A stretch of DNA of 64,000 nt, taken from assembly GCA_910585745.1 (NCBI GenBank), contig CAJUFM010000003.1, forward strand, positions 1-64,000. The letters run 5' to 3'. This DNA comes from an uncultured Eubacterium sp. (GTDB taxonomy: Bacteria > Bacillota > Clostridia > Lachnospirales > Lachnospiraceae). Of the stretch, positions 7,715-16,174 are shown piece by piece. Positions within the stretch are counted from its first letter, which is position 1. Each line of letters opens with the position of its first letter. Below the pieces are notes generated by a model. It was not told the DNA's origin and did no database searches. It was given only the letters and a program-made list of their open reading frames with translations. The position numbers and the translations under genes were made by a program.

Positions 7715-7742
7715 GAAAAAAACGAGGAGGTGGAAAGAAGAG

Positions 7743-8186
7743 ATGGTAAAAAAGAGATTATGGATCATGGCAGCGCTGGTGTTTGCATGCCTGGTGGTAT
7801 CGGCAGCAGATGTAAAAATCGGCAGGGCAGAATCATGGAGAGTGAAGAAGTGGAATATGAAGAAAAAATATACGGTATCAAAAGGTGGATTTCGCTTTCA
7901 TGCTTACCTGTCCAAGGATAAAAAAGAAACGTGGATATATTTTGTAGAAACTAAATCTAAAGCATCTGGGAAGTCAAATGAATATCCGAGAGAGGAGAGT
8001 GCTTCCAAGGTAAAGCAGGCACCGTCACAATTGCATTTTCCCCAAAGGATTAAGGGAGCAAAGGTGACAAAGATTGGCGCAGATATGACATTTGTGCCAA
8101 AGGATGTTTTGGAGATATATCAGAAATGGTATGAATCTCTTGGCATGCTGGACTTCATTGAAAAGAGAGACTGGCACACCTTTTAG
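7743..8186 (+). CDS. Truncated secreted protein, possible leucine-rich-repeat (BspA-like) remnant
   Basis: 147 residues with a clear signal peptide (MVKKRLWIMAALVFACLVVS). A lysine-rich stretch follows, then LHFPQRIKGAKVTKIGADMTF, which resembles the opening unit of BspA/Listeria-type leucine-rich repeats where the IxGxxVTxIG pattern recurs. Only one such unit is present and the protein stops soon after, so this may be the 5' part of a larger surface protein cut by deletion. The start at 7743 follows GGAGG (7726-7730) by 12 bases and is the first ATG behind the promoter. Bases 8187-8367 show no gene. Confidence 0.55.
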   Translation: MVKKRLWIMAALVFACLVVSAADVKIGRAESWRVKKWNMKKKYTVSKGGFRFHAYLSKDKKETWIYFVETKSKASGKSNEYPREESASKVKQAPSQLHFPQRIKGAKVTKIGADMTFVPKDVLEIYQKWYESLGMLDFIEKRDWHTF

Positions 8187-8367
8187 GACTTGACGTAGTA
8201 CAATATTTTGTGTATGTCCCCATGCTTCATCTAACGCATTACGTAAAAAGACGTTCTCCGGAATCGCAGAATTATACTGGAAAATTCTCTGATACAGTGA
8301 TAAAAGCGGATTTTACTGCACATATCCAATGTGGGGTCATTACATATTGTCTCAAGTATGACATTTG

Positions 8368-8396
8368 TTGACTTGTGATATTGATCATGATATATT
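8368..8396 (+). promoter_or_regulatory. Strong promoter of the zinc-ribbon membrane protein gene
   Basis: TTGACT and TATATT with a 17-base spacer, 50 bases before the coding start at 8447. Confidence 0.7.
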
Positions 8397-8446
8397 ATTT
8401 ATCATATCTATTCATAATTAATTTATAAACAGAGGAGGAATACAAT

Positions 8447-10045
8447 ATGGCATTAATAAAATGTCCAGAATGTAGTAAGGAAATTTCGGATACAGTGAAA
8501 AAATGTCCTAATTGTGGGTACAAACTCAAGTTAAGGAGAGAAGATAAAAGCCAATTTAAAACACTAAAAAATTTCAACTGGTGGAAGATCTTATTGATAA
8601 CTTTCATTGTGGTTGTAGTAGCAAGTGGTGGGATAACATTTTACTTTTATATGAATTCACCGGTTAGAAAGGCTCAGGATTATTTAAAAGAAGGAGATAT
8701 TAAACAGGCCCAGGCAATATTTGATGATGAGATAAAATCAGATAACAAATTATCAGTAAAATTCGAGAAAGGGCTGGCAGATGTATTATCGTCTGCGGTA
8801 GGTGATTATGCGAAAGATTCGGCTAAGTATGATGCATATGTGAGCTTAAAAGATTTTGTTGCGGCGAATTATAAAAATTATGACGTAGTATCGTATGAAA
8901 AGCAAATAAAGGAAATAAAAGCATCTAAAACTAGTTATGATGAAGCGAATAAAGCTCAATCGGATAAGAAATATTCAGTTGCTGTCTCGAAATACCAAAA
9001 GGTTATAGAGAGAGATTCGAATTATGCGGATGCGCAAAAACAAATAGATCAATGTAAGACGGCGCATAAGGAATCAGTGCTAAATGAGATCAACAAGCAG
9101 ATTTCTTCCAGCGAGCCATCCTATAAAGATGCTGAGGGTTCCATAAAATATATTGATTATTTAGAGAATGATGGTGATCTATCTGCAAAGCTTACAGAAC
9201 TTAAAGAGAAAGTAAAAGACTATGAGGTTTTAAATGCAGAAGAACTAGCGAAAAAGAATGATTTTCTAAAGGCATTTCAAGCTTTAAATGAAGTTCCTTC
9301 TGAGTATTTAGAGGACAGCAAAGTGAGTGGCGTTAAAAACACTATAACAAATGCTATGGTTACGTGGGTAACAAAAGAAGCATCGGCACTTGCTAATAAG
9401 AAAAAGTATGATAAGGCAGTGGAGTTATTGGAACAGTATGAATCTTATGATACTGGTAATACGATTTCAAATAAGATGAAATCATACAAGAAAAAAATAA
9501 AGGATGCAGTTATAGCTGAATTTAAAAAACTTAAAGCAAATTTAACTATGAAATATGATTCTGTTGATGATAATTATTCAGTAGTAAATAAAGGCTATGA
9601 TCCTGAATATCTTAATATTTCCAGGTCAATAAACATGGAGGCAACTGCGAGAGTGGATAAAAAAGAAAGGGAAGTAGATTTTATGTTGATTGCAGGTTTT
9701 CAGCAAGATGATTGGATTTTTACTGAACGTGTAAAATTTGCATCGGGAAAATATAGAGTGACATATCCTGTTAGTTATTCAGATCGTTATACACAGGTAA
9801 TTTACGGGGATGGTATATGCGAGTGGATATACCTAACTAATTTGACTTATTCGGAAGTGTTCGGCAGTATCGACAATTTAGTTTCTAAAATAACTACGTC
9901 TAAAAAAGCTACGGTGAGATTTGAGGCAGATGGTAATGGATCTAGAAGCCATACCATTACTTCATCAGAGAAGGGCAATATAAAAAAAGTATATAAATTC
10001 TGCCAATTATTAGAGAAATATGATTACTTGTATAAGTATATTTAA
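8447..10045 (+). CDS. Zinc-ribbon membrane-anchored protein with TPR-like helical repeats
   Basis: This 532-residue protein starts with a zinc ribbon (C6-x2-C9, C20-x2-C23), followed by a basic linker and one transmembrane helix at about 46-68. The external part from 75 to about 370 is helical, with TPR-like units such as AQDYLKEGDIKQAQAIFDDE and KYSVAVSKYQKVIERDSNYA. The last ~150 residues look beta-rich (YPVSYSDRYTQVIYGDG). The ribbon should face the cytoplasm. Proteins of this build are common in Clostridia and Bacilli as zinc-ribbon domain-containing proteins, but no function is known to me. It is AT-rich, single-gene and has its own promoter. Confidence 0.75.
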   Translation: MALIKCPECSKEISDTVKKCPNCGYKLKLRREDKSQFKTLKNFNWWKILLITFIVVVVASGGITFYFYMNSPVRKAQDYLKEGDIKQAQAIFDDEIKSDNKLSVKFEKGLADVLSSAVGDYAKDSAKYDAYVSLKDFVAANYKNYDVVSYEKQIKEIKASKTSYDEANKAQSDKKYSVAVSKYQKVIERDSNYADAQKQIDQCKTAHKESVLNEINKQISSSEPSYKDAEGSIKYIDYLENDGDLSAKLTELKEKVKDYEVLNAEELAKKNDFLKAFQALNEVPSEYLEDSKVSGVKNTITNAMVTWVTKEASALANKKKYDKAVELLEQYESYDTGNTISNKMKSYKKKIKDAVIAEFKKLKANLTMKYDSVDDNYSVVNKGYDPEYLNISRSINMEATARVDKKEREVDFMLIAGFQQDDWIFTERVKFASGKYRVTYPVSYSDRYTQVIYGDGICEWIYLTNLTYSEVFGSIDNLVSKITTSKKATVRFEADGNGSRSHTITSSEKGNIKKVYKFCQLLEKYDYLYKYI

Positions 10046-10101
10046 TCTTGATCATACAAAAAGGGGGACTTGCGCCAGTTCTCCCTGCTCTCCAAAACCT
10101 T

Positions 10102-10130
10102 TTGACACCAGAAGTATAGTATGATATTCT
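10102..10130 (+). promoter_or_regulatory. Promoter of glgP
   Basis: Consensus TTGACA, 17-base spacer, TATTCT. It lies about 60 bases before the coding start. A second TATAAT-like box at 10151 has no matching -35. Confidence 0.6.
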
Positions 10131-10192
10131 GAATAGGGTGCGCCAGCACCTATAATAAGGTTCTGAGGAAAAGAATGAGGAGGCGGGCAGAG

Positions 10193-12448
10193 ATGCTGAA
10201 CGAGTATGTGAAAAAAATAGTTGGAAAAGAGATCGATGGCTGCGGGGACCGGGAGTTATATGCGGCGCTGTTGCAGATGACAAATGAAATGGCTGCTGCG
10301 AAGAAAAAAAATACTGGAAAAAAGAAACTATATTATATATCGGCAGAGTTCCTGATTGGAAAGCTTCTGAGTAATAACCTGATCAATCTGGGTATTTACG
10401 ATGAGATCAAGGAAGAACTTAAAAAAGCTGGGAAAAAACTGAGTTTGCTGGAGGAGATGGAGCCGGAGCCCTCTTTGGGTAATGGAGGGCTGGGAAGACT
10501 GGCTGCTTGTTTTCTGGACTCTATCGCGACACTGGGACTGCCAGGAGACGGCATCGGGCTGAATTATCACTTTGGACTGTTCAAGCAGGTCTTTCACAAA
10601 AATCTGCAGAAGGAGCAGCCCAATCCCTGGCTGGAGCAACCGGGCTGGCTGCTCCGGAGTGAGAAAAAATACAAGGTTTCCTTTGGAAAATTCAGTGTGG
10701 ATTCCACTTTGTATGAAATTCTTGTGACAGGATACAACAACCGGACGAATACCCTTCATCTTTTTGACATCGATACGCTAAAAGAAGATATTGTAAAGAA
10801 AGGTATTGATTTTGACAAGGAAGACATCCGTAAGAACCTGACACTGTTTCTATATCCCGACGACAGCGATGACGCCGGGCGCCTGCTGAGGGTTTACCAG
10901 CAGTATTTTATGGTGAGCTGCGGCGCCCAGCTGATCCTGGATGAGGCGGTGGAGCGGGGCAGTGACCTGCATGACCTGGCAGACTATGTGGCGATCCAGA
11001 TCAATGATACCCATCCATCCATGGTGATTCCGGAGCTGATCCGGCTTCTGACTGCCAAGGGAATTGATATGGATGAGGCGATTGAGATCACGAAACAGAC
11101 CTGTGCCTATACCAATCATACGATTCTATCCGAAGCGTTGGAAAAATGGCCCCTGTCCTTTATCGAGAGAGTGGCGCCCCAGCTGGTTCCCATCATCCGT
11201 GAGCTGGATCTGTGTGTGAAGGACCAGTATGATGATGAATCTGTCTACATTATAGACGAAGAGGAACGGGTCCATATGGCACATATGGATATCCATTATG
11301 GCCACAGTGTGAACGGGGTGGCGTATCTTCACACTGAAATTTTGAAAAACAATGAACTGAATCATTTTTATAAAATATATCCGGAGAAGTTTAACAACAA
11401 GACCAACGGCATTACCTTCCGCCGCTGGCTGCTCCACTGCAATAAGCCGCTGACAGCTTTTCTGGAAAAGACCATCGGGAACGGCTTTAAAAAAGATGCC
11501 GAAGAATTAGAGAAGCTGCTTGCTTATTCAGAAAATGAAAAGGTGCTCCAGAAGCTTCTGGACATCAAGAAAAAGAATAAACATAAGCTGGTCAAATATC
11601 TGAAGGAGACCCAGGGGCTGAAGATCAATGAGGATTCCATCTTTGATATTCAGATCAAACGCCTGCATGAATACAAGCGGCAGCAGCTTAATGCCCTGTA
11701 TGCGATCCACAAGTACTTAGAGATTAAAAGAGGAAAGACGCCAAAGACACCGATCACCTTGATCTTTGGTGCGAAGGCGGCGCCAGCTTATACCATCGCC
11801 AAGGACATCATCCATCTTATTCTCTGCCTGCAGAAGATTGTAAACAAGGATAAAAAGGTGAAACCCTATCTGAATATTGTAATGGTTCAGAACTATAATG
11901 TCACTCTGGCGGAAAAGCTGATCCCTGCCTGTGATATCTCGGAGCAGATCTCCCTGGCTTCCAAAGAGGCCAGTGGAACAGGAAATATGAAATTTATGCT
12001 CAATGGTGCGGTAACCCTCGGTACGGAAGACGGCGCCAATGTGGAGATCCATCAGTTGGTGGGGGATGATAATATTTATGTATTTGGTGAGGACAGCGAT
12101 ACCGTGATCGCCCGTTATGAGCGGGGAGATTATTGCTCCAGGGATTACTATAAGAAGGATGCTGATCTAAAGGAAGCGGTGGATTTCATTGTCAGTAAGA
12201 AAATGCTGAAGACAGGCAGGAAAAAATGCCTCACCAGGCTGTACAATGAACTTTTGAATAAGGACTGGTTTATGACTTTTCCGGATTTTCAGGAGTATGT
12301 CCGGACGAAGGAGCTGGCATACCGCGATTACGACGATCGGAAGAGCTGGGCACAAAAAATGCTGGTAAACATTGCCAAGGCAGGCTTTTTCTCCTCCGAC
12401 CGCACCATCGCCCAGTACAACGAAGATATCTGGAAACTGGATCAGTAG
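10193..12448 (+). CDS. glgP: Glycogen / alpha-glucan phosphorylase
   Basis: This GT35 phosphorylase releases glucose 1-phosphate from the non-reducing ends of glycogen or maltodextrin in the cytoplasm. The sequence contains SLGNGGLGRLAACFLDS, the NDTHPS motif, and EASGTGNMKFMLNG carrying the pyridoxal-phosphate lysine (K600), followed by TLGTEDGANVEI. At about 751 residues it is slightly short for the family but complete. The ATG at 10193 is chosen because GAGGAGG lies 9 bases upstream. An ATG at 10175 behind GAGG is the alternative. Its own promoter and unrelated neighbours suggest a single-gene unit. Confidence 0.95.
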   Translation: MLNEYVKKIVGKEIDGCGDRELYAALLQMTNEMAAAKKKNTGKKKLYYISAEFLIGKLLSNNLINLGIYDEIKEELKKAGKKLSLLEEMEPEPSLGNGGLGRLAACFLDSIATLGLPGDGIGLNYHFGLFKQVFHKNLQKEQPNPWLEQPGWLLRSEKKYKVSFGKFSVDSTLYEILVTGYNNRTNTLHLFDIDTLKEDIVKKGIDFDKEDIRKNLTLFLYPDDSDDAGRLLRVYQQYFMVSCGAQLILDEAVERGSDLHDLADYVAIQINDTHPSMVIPELIRLLTAKGIDMDEAIEITKQTCAYTNHTILSEALEKWPLSFIERVAPQLVPIIRELDLCVKDQYDDESVYIIDEEERVHMAHMDIHYGHSVNGVAYLHTEILKNNELNHFYKIYPEKFNNKTNGITFRRWLLHCNKPLTAFLEKTIGNGFKKDAEELEKLLAYSENEKVLQKLLDIKKKNKHKLVKYLKETQGLKINEDSIFDIQIKRLHEYKRQQLNALYAIHKYLEIKRGKTPKTPITLIFGAKAAPAYTIAKDIIHLILCLQKIVNKDKKVKPYLNIVMVQNYNVTLAEKLIPACDISEQISLASKEASGTGNMKFMLNGAVTLGTEDGANVEIHQLVGDDNIYVFGEDSDTVIARYERGDYCSRDYYKKDADLKEAVDFIVSKKMLKTGRKKCLTRLYNELLNKDWFMTFPDFQEYVRTKELAYRDYDDRKSWAQKMLVNIAKAGFFSSDRTIAQYNEDIWKLDQ

Positions 12449-12472
12449 AATCTGTTGTACCGGCTGGAACTG

Positions 12473-13342
12473 TTATATATCCAGAAACCGTTTGGTATTT
12501 AATAGCCCCCAGCCCTGGCTGCTGTGGGGGAGATGGAGGTCAGTACAGCTGTTTTTCAGGCATAGTTTAACCTCTTTCGGAGTAAGATCCGGATATTTTG
12601 AAAGAAGCAGAGCGATGCTTCCACTGACGATCGGAGTCGCCATGGAAGTGCCGCTCTTTTTTTCATATGATTGTCCGTTGAGATACTTATTGCTGCAGCT
12701 CTGGACCTGGTGTCCCGGTGTGACGACATCTGGTTTTTTGATACAAAGGGTGGTAGGACCTACACTGGAATTGGAGTGTTTGCTGTAATACCCCACTGTG
12801 ATGATCTTACGGCTGTTTCCCGGAGCGCTGATGGTATAGGGTTCCGGTCCCTTATTTCCAGCGGATGCCACCACGACCAGTCCCGCGTCCCATAGTTCGT
12901 TTACCGTCTGTACAAAGTCTGAATTTTCATCAAATTGTTTGCCATCGGTGGTGCCCACAGAGATATTGATGATGTTGATGTTATATTGATAACGGTTTCT
13001 CATAACCCAGCGGATGCCGGCGATAATATGGGGGATCATCCCCTCTCCGTACCGGTTCAGGATCTTCACGGAGACAATCTTTGCTTCCGGTGCCATACCG
13101 CAGAAGTTTCCCCGGCTGGAATGTCCGTTGCCGGCGGCTATGCCCGCTACATGGGTTCCATGGCCATTATCGTCATAGGGTCTGGTTCTGCCATTTACGG
13201 TGTCATACCAGCCGATGACACGGTTTTCAAAATCCGGGTGGCTGCAGATGCCGCTGTCCAGTATGGCGATACAGCTGCCTTTTCCCAGAATTCCCTTCTG
13301 GTGGACGGCATCTGCTTTTACAATTTCTCTGACATGGTTCAT
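12473..13342 (-). CDS. Subtilisin-like serine protease (S8 family), no signal peptide
   Basis: 289 residues with the full catalytic triad: D29 in AILDSGI, H61 in GHGTHVAG and S233 in GTSMATP, plus the oxyanion asparagine in ASAGNKG. There is no export signal or pro-domain, as in intracellular subtilisins (ISP-like) that process or degrade cytoplasmic proteins. A few residues before the core could act as a short inhibitory extension. The ATG at 13342 is chosen; a TTG at 13372 would add ten residues but lacks a ribosome site. It lies 32 bases behind the DUF3892 gene and probably shares its transcript. It converges on glgP. Confidence 0.88.
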   Translation of the reverse strand: MNHVREIVKADAVHQKGILGKGSCIAILDSGICSHPDFENRVIGWYDTVNGRTRPYDDNGHGTHVAGIAAGNGHSSRGNFCGMAPEAKIVSVKILNRYGEGMIPHIIAGIRWVMRNRYQYNINIINISVGTTDGKQFDENSDFVQTVNELWDAGLVVVASAGNKGPEPYTISAPGNSRKIITVGYYSKHSNSSVGPTTLCIKKPDVVTPGHQVQSCSNKYLNGQSYEKKSGTSMATPIVSGSIALLLSKYPDLTPKEVKLCLKNSCTDLHLPHSSQGWGLLNTKRFLDI

Positions 13343-13374
13343 GTTCCTTACCCCGTGCCATAATAGAATCAATA

Positions 13375-13692
13375 TTATGATATGCGGGTATCCGAGTCTT
13401 TGCCAACAGCTGGAAGACTGTTAAGGTTATTTCCCTCTTTTCCGTCAGGAAGAGATTTAAGATACTCTGTATCTCCCCGGTGGGCGATGCCAACGCCCTG
13501 GATCTCTCCCGCTTTTGCCATTGCTACTCCTTCACTTTTGCTGACGGTCTTTCCATCAGAAAGCTGGTAGCCGGCGATCCTGCCATGTTCCTTTACAAGT
13601 CCGACGATTTCTTTGGCGTCAGAGGATGGCTCCGGAATCTCATCCAGCGCAGCCATAGGAAGTGCACTTCGGAACCGTTCTTTTTCATTCAT
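13375..13692 (-). CDS. DUF3892 domain protein
   Basis: 105 residues. Residues ~35-80 (GRIAGYQLSDGKTVSKSEG through GVGIAHRGDTEYLKSLPDG) match the small DUF3892 fold common in Firmicutes, for which no function is known to me. GGAGG lies 7 bases before the ATG. It precedes the S8 protease gene on the same strand. Its upstream side holds four tandem hairpins. Confidence 0.75.
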   Translation of the reverse strand: MNEKERFRSALPMAALDEIPEPSSDAKEIVGLVKEHGRIAGYQLSDGKTVSKSEGVAMAKAGEIQGVGIAHRGDTEYLKSLPDGKEGNNLNSLPAVGKDSDTRIS

Positions 13693-13710
13693 AATAAACC
13701 TCCATTCCGA

Positions 13711-13840
13711 GAACGTTTACGTTCGAGGAGCCGCAAGAGAAATCTGCGTGGGCAGTTTCTCTTGTCGGATAAAGGCTATTTGTGACGTCCTCGGCACAAA
13801 TAGCTGTGTGAAAAATCAGCGCTTCAGCGTTATTTTTCAC
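13711..13840. repeat. Array of four consecutive perfect hairpins
   Basis: Four inverted repeats follow one another: 13711-13724 (GAACG/CGTTC), 13734-13764 (CAAGAGAAA/TTTCTCTTG with an inner CTGC/GCAG), 13775-13804 (GCTATTTGTG/CACAAATAGC) and 13808-13840 (GTGAAAAAT/ATTTTTCAC). Their sequences are unrelated to each other. The array lies between divergent genes, upstream of the DUF3892 start and of the promoter at 13923. None has a T-run typical of a terminator. Confidence 0.75.
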
Positions 13841-13922
13841 GCTAACCCCTCTTTTCTGTTTGTTTTTGTACTTCATATAGTGTCCCAAGCGGTGCGATTT
13901 ATACAGACAGCTAATAGAAAAC

Positions 13923-13952
13923 TTGCGGTAGGGGAATAATGTATGGTATAAT
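13923..13952 (+). promoter_or_regulatory. Promoter of the DUF6270 gene
   Basis: TTGCGG and TATAAT with an 18-base spacer. The TTG at 13952 falls inside the promoter, which rules it out as the start. Confidence 0.6.
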
Positions 13953-14005
13953 TGTGTCAGTTATTATGCTTTGCGCGGAAAGTATGCGTAGAAATGAGGA
14001 AAACA

Positions 14006-16084
14006 ATGGATAAGGTTACGATACGATTAAATGGCTCATCTTATATCAATGAGATGGAGTTAAACGACCGCTTTCAGGTATTTGGGGATAGTTTGTGGAT
14101 CTCCCTGCTCTCCCTGGTGGGAGATCCGGAGGGAGTGACGGTGACGCCGGAAGAGCCGGTATCCCCGCTTCTGACGATGGATCTGGAAAAACGTCTGGCT
14201 GTGGAGCTGGAAGAGAATCCGGCAGAATTTCTTGTGGTGGATATGTGCTATACAGCGGGACATGCACTATGCAAATGGAAAGGCCAGGTATTTACAAAAA
14301 ACCCTAAATTCAAACAAAGCACTTTTTATGCAGAGCACGAGGCGGAGATGGAAGAGATTGATGTGATGCGGGATCAGGAATTCGAATGGAAACCTTATAT
14401 GGACCGGTATCTGGAACTGGTGGGCAGATATTTTGACGCCGATCACATCATCCTTGTGAAATCCCGCTGTCCTCTCTGGTATGTGACCCATACCCATGTG
14501 AGAAAGCTTTCCAAAAAGAGCCGCCGCGCCTATAATAAGCGCATCAAGCAGCTGGAAGATTATTTTGTGGAGAAGATGGATCCCTATGTGATCGACATCT
14601 ATTCCCACTATTATGTGGATTTCAACCATAAAAAAGGATTTACCATGTCCTCTTACGAAAAACCCTTTTATCATCATGCCAAAAGGCTGATCTCCATGAT
14701 CATCCGGACGCAGCCAGAGCAGAGAGTGTTCCGGGACCAGGAATATTTTATCCGTCTGGGACGGTTTATCAAATATTATAACAATCTGTATGCTAAAAAT
14801 AATGTAGGGCTGTTTATGGATGACAGCGTATTCCTTGACCATCTGGTGCTGCAGCTGAGCCGGGAGATCCTGGCGGAGTATGAGAGCGATCTGGTGGCAG
14901 TACAGGCTGCCGGATACGGAAGCATCGATGAGATCCTGGAAAAATATAATTTCAAGTTTTCCGCATTGTTCCGGGAATGTCTGAGAACAGTGCGGGCCGT
15001 GGAGGCAGGTGATATCTATGATCCCAGTGTGGATTATGAGGTGATATTCCAGTATCATCTAAAGCTGATTGACCCTTTTATGAAGCTGGTGAAAAAGGAG
15101 ATAGAAAAGACTGGACTGGTTGAAGGGGAGTTGTGGATCAACCGGTTCCATTGCCGGAATTATTATCATGCCCTTCTTCTATGCCGCAGTGGAAAGCAGG
15201 GGGCCCTTAAAAAGCTGGTTCTGAATCTTGGTGGCAGCGTGGCTGAAAAAATAAAATGCAAAGAACTTCTACGGGAGGCAGGGAAAGAGACGGGAGATTC
15301 CCTGCAGGCATCTATGATGGCGATGAACCGCTATTATGAGCCGGTGCTGGTGGATCTCTGGGGCTCCTGTATCACGAGAGAGATATTGAATGAGGACGAT
15401 GGCAGGTTTAAGATCGGGAAATATGCATACCGGAATAGTTTTCTGTTTGCCTTTGATCAACCGATTCCCTACGATGACAGCAACTTTGAAGATCTCTCTT
15501 TATTTGAGAACAGCAGCTGGCGGGTGGGATACATCAAAAGCGCTTTCCATAAAGACCTGCCAGAACAGTTGAAACAGACAGAGTCCCGGTGGCTGCTTCT
15601 GGATTTTTACGATCTCATCTGTGATGTGGTGGAATATCATGGGGGGATCCTGACAGCGGACAGTGAGGTACGGGGCCTCAAATTCTATAAGCAGATCAAG
15701 GAAGAGTGCCAGATCACTTCCATCGATGCGGTGTTGAGTGATGCGGAGATTAAAGAACGGTTTGGAGTATTTATCCAGTTTATCAAAGAGCGGTATGGAA
15801 AGAATATCATCTTTGTAAGAGCGGACGTAAAGACCAGATTTCTTGATTTTACCCGTTCCATGAAACCGATCCGGGGCTATAAAAAAGAGACCCTGCTGAA
15901 AAAGAAAAAATTTCTGGACAAGTGGCAGGATTATTTTCTGGAGCACATGGATTGCCATGTGATTGACAACGCCAGAAAGTATCATGCAGATGACCTGTGT
16001 GTTTCGGGGGCCTTTATGGTTCACTATGAAAAAGAATTTTATGAGAAGGGATACCGGCAGATCAGGAAGATCATAGAATGTTGA
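14006..16084 (+). CDS. Protein with two tandem DUF6270 (SGNH-like) domains
   Basis: 692 residues with an internal duplication. The second half begins with LVDLWGSCITREIL near residue 450 and ends with HVIDNARKYHADDLCVSGAF and HYEKEFYEKGY. The first half repeats the same tail pattern (YVIDIYSHYYVDFNHKKGF, then SYEKPFYHHA), but its start lacks the clear GSCxTR motif. DUF6270 proteins resemble SGNH/GDSL hydrolases and are common in surface-polysaccharide loci, where they may add or remove acyl groups. The exact role is unknown. No signal peptide is seen. The ATG at 14006 has GAGGA 5-9 bases upstream. It sits directly before the polysaccharide operon. Confidence 0.75.
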   Translation: MDKVTIRLNGSSYINEMELNDRFQVFGDSLWISLLSLVGDPEGVTVTPEEPVSPLLTMDLEKRLAVELEENPAEFLVVDMCYTAGHALCKWKGQVFTKNPKFKQSTFYAEHEAEMEEIDVMRDQEFEWKPYMDRYLELVGRYFDADHIILVKSRCPLWYVTHTHVRKLSKKSRRAYNKRIKQLEDYFVEKMDPYVIDIYSHYYVDFNHKKGFTMSSYEKPFYHHAKRLISMIIRTQPEQRVFRDQEYFIRLGRFIKYYNNLYAKNNVGLFMDDSVFLDHLVLQLSREILAEYESDLVAVQAAGYGSIDEILEKYNFKFSALFRECLRTVRAVEAGDIYDPSVDYEVIFQYHLKLIDPFMKLVKKEIEKTGLVEGELWINRFHCRNYYHALLLCRSGKQGALKKLVLNLGGSVAEKIKCKELLREAGKETGDSLQASMMAMNRYYEPVLVDLWGSCITREILNEDDGRFKIGKYAYRNSFLFAFDQPIPYDDSNFEDLSLFENSSWRVGYIKSAFHKDLPEQLKQTESRWLLLDFYDLICDVVEYHGGILTADSEVRGLKFYKQIKEECQITSIDAVLSDAEIKERFGVFIQFIKERYGKNIIFVRADVKTRFLDFTRSMKPIRGYKKETLLKKKKFLDKWQDYFLEHMDCHVIDNARKYHADDLCVSGAFMVHYEKEFYEKGYRQIRKIIEC

Positions 16085-16102
16085 CAATTCACAGGCATTG
16101 CC

Positions 16103-16131
16103 TTGAAAAGTTGAGATAAAAGTAGTATACT
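16103..16131 (+). promoter_or_regulatory. Promoter at the head of the polysaccharide operon
   Basis: TTGAAA and TATACT with 17 bases between them, 44 bases before the first glycosyltransferase gene. It starts immediately after the stop codon of the DUF6270 gene. Confidence 0.65.
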
Positions 16132-16174
16132 TTGGTAAGTGCATGACTTAAGAAAGAAGAGATGAGAAGAAGCT

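Noticed and set aside
10063..10085. Hairpin GGGAGAACT/AGTCCCCC followed by TTTTT on the minus strand
   Set aside because: It looks like a terminator for the minus strand, but no minus-strand gene precedes it; for the plus strand it lacks a T-run. Not called.
14267..15058. 263-residue minus-strand frame inside the DUF6270 gene
   Set aside because: Antisense shadow with no ribosome site and no family features.
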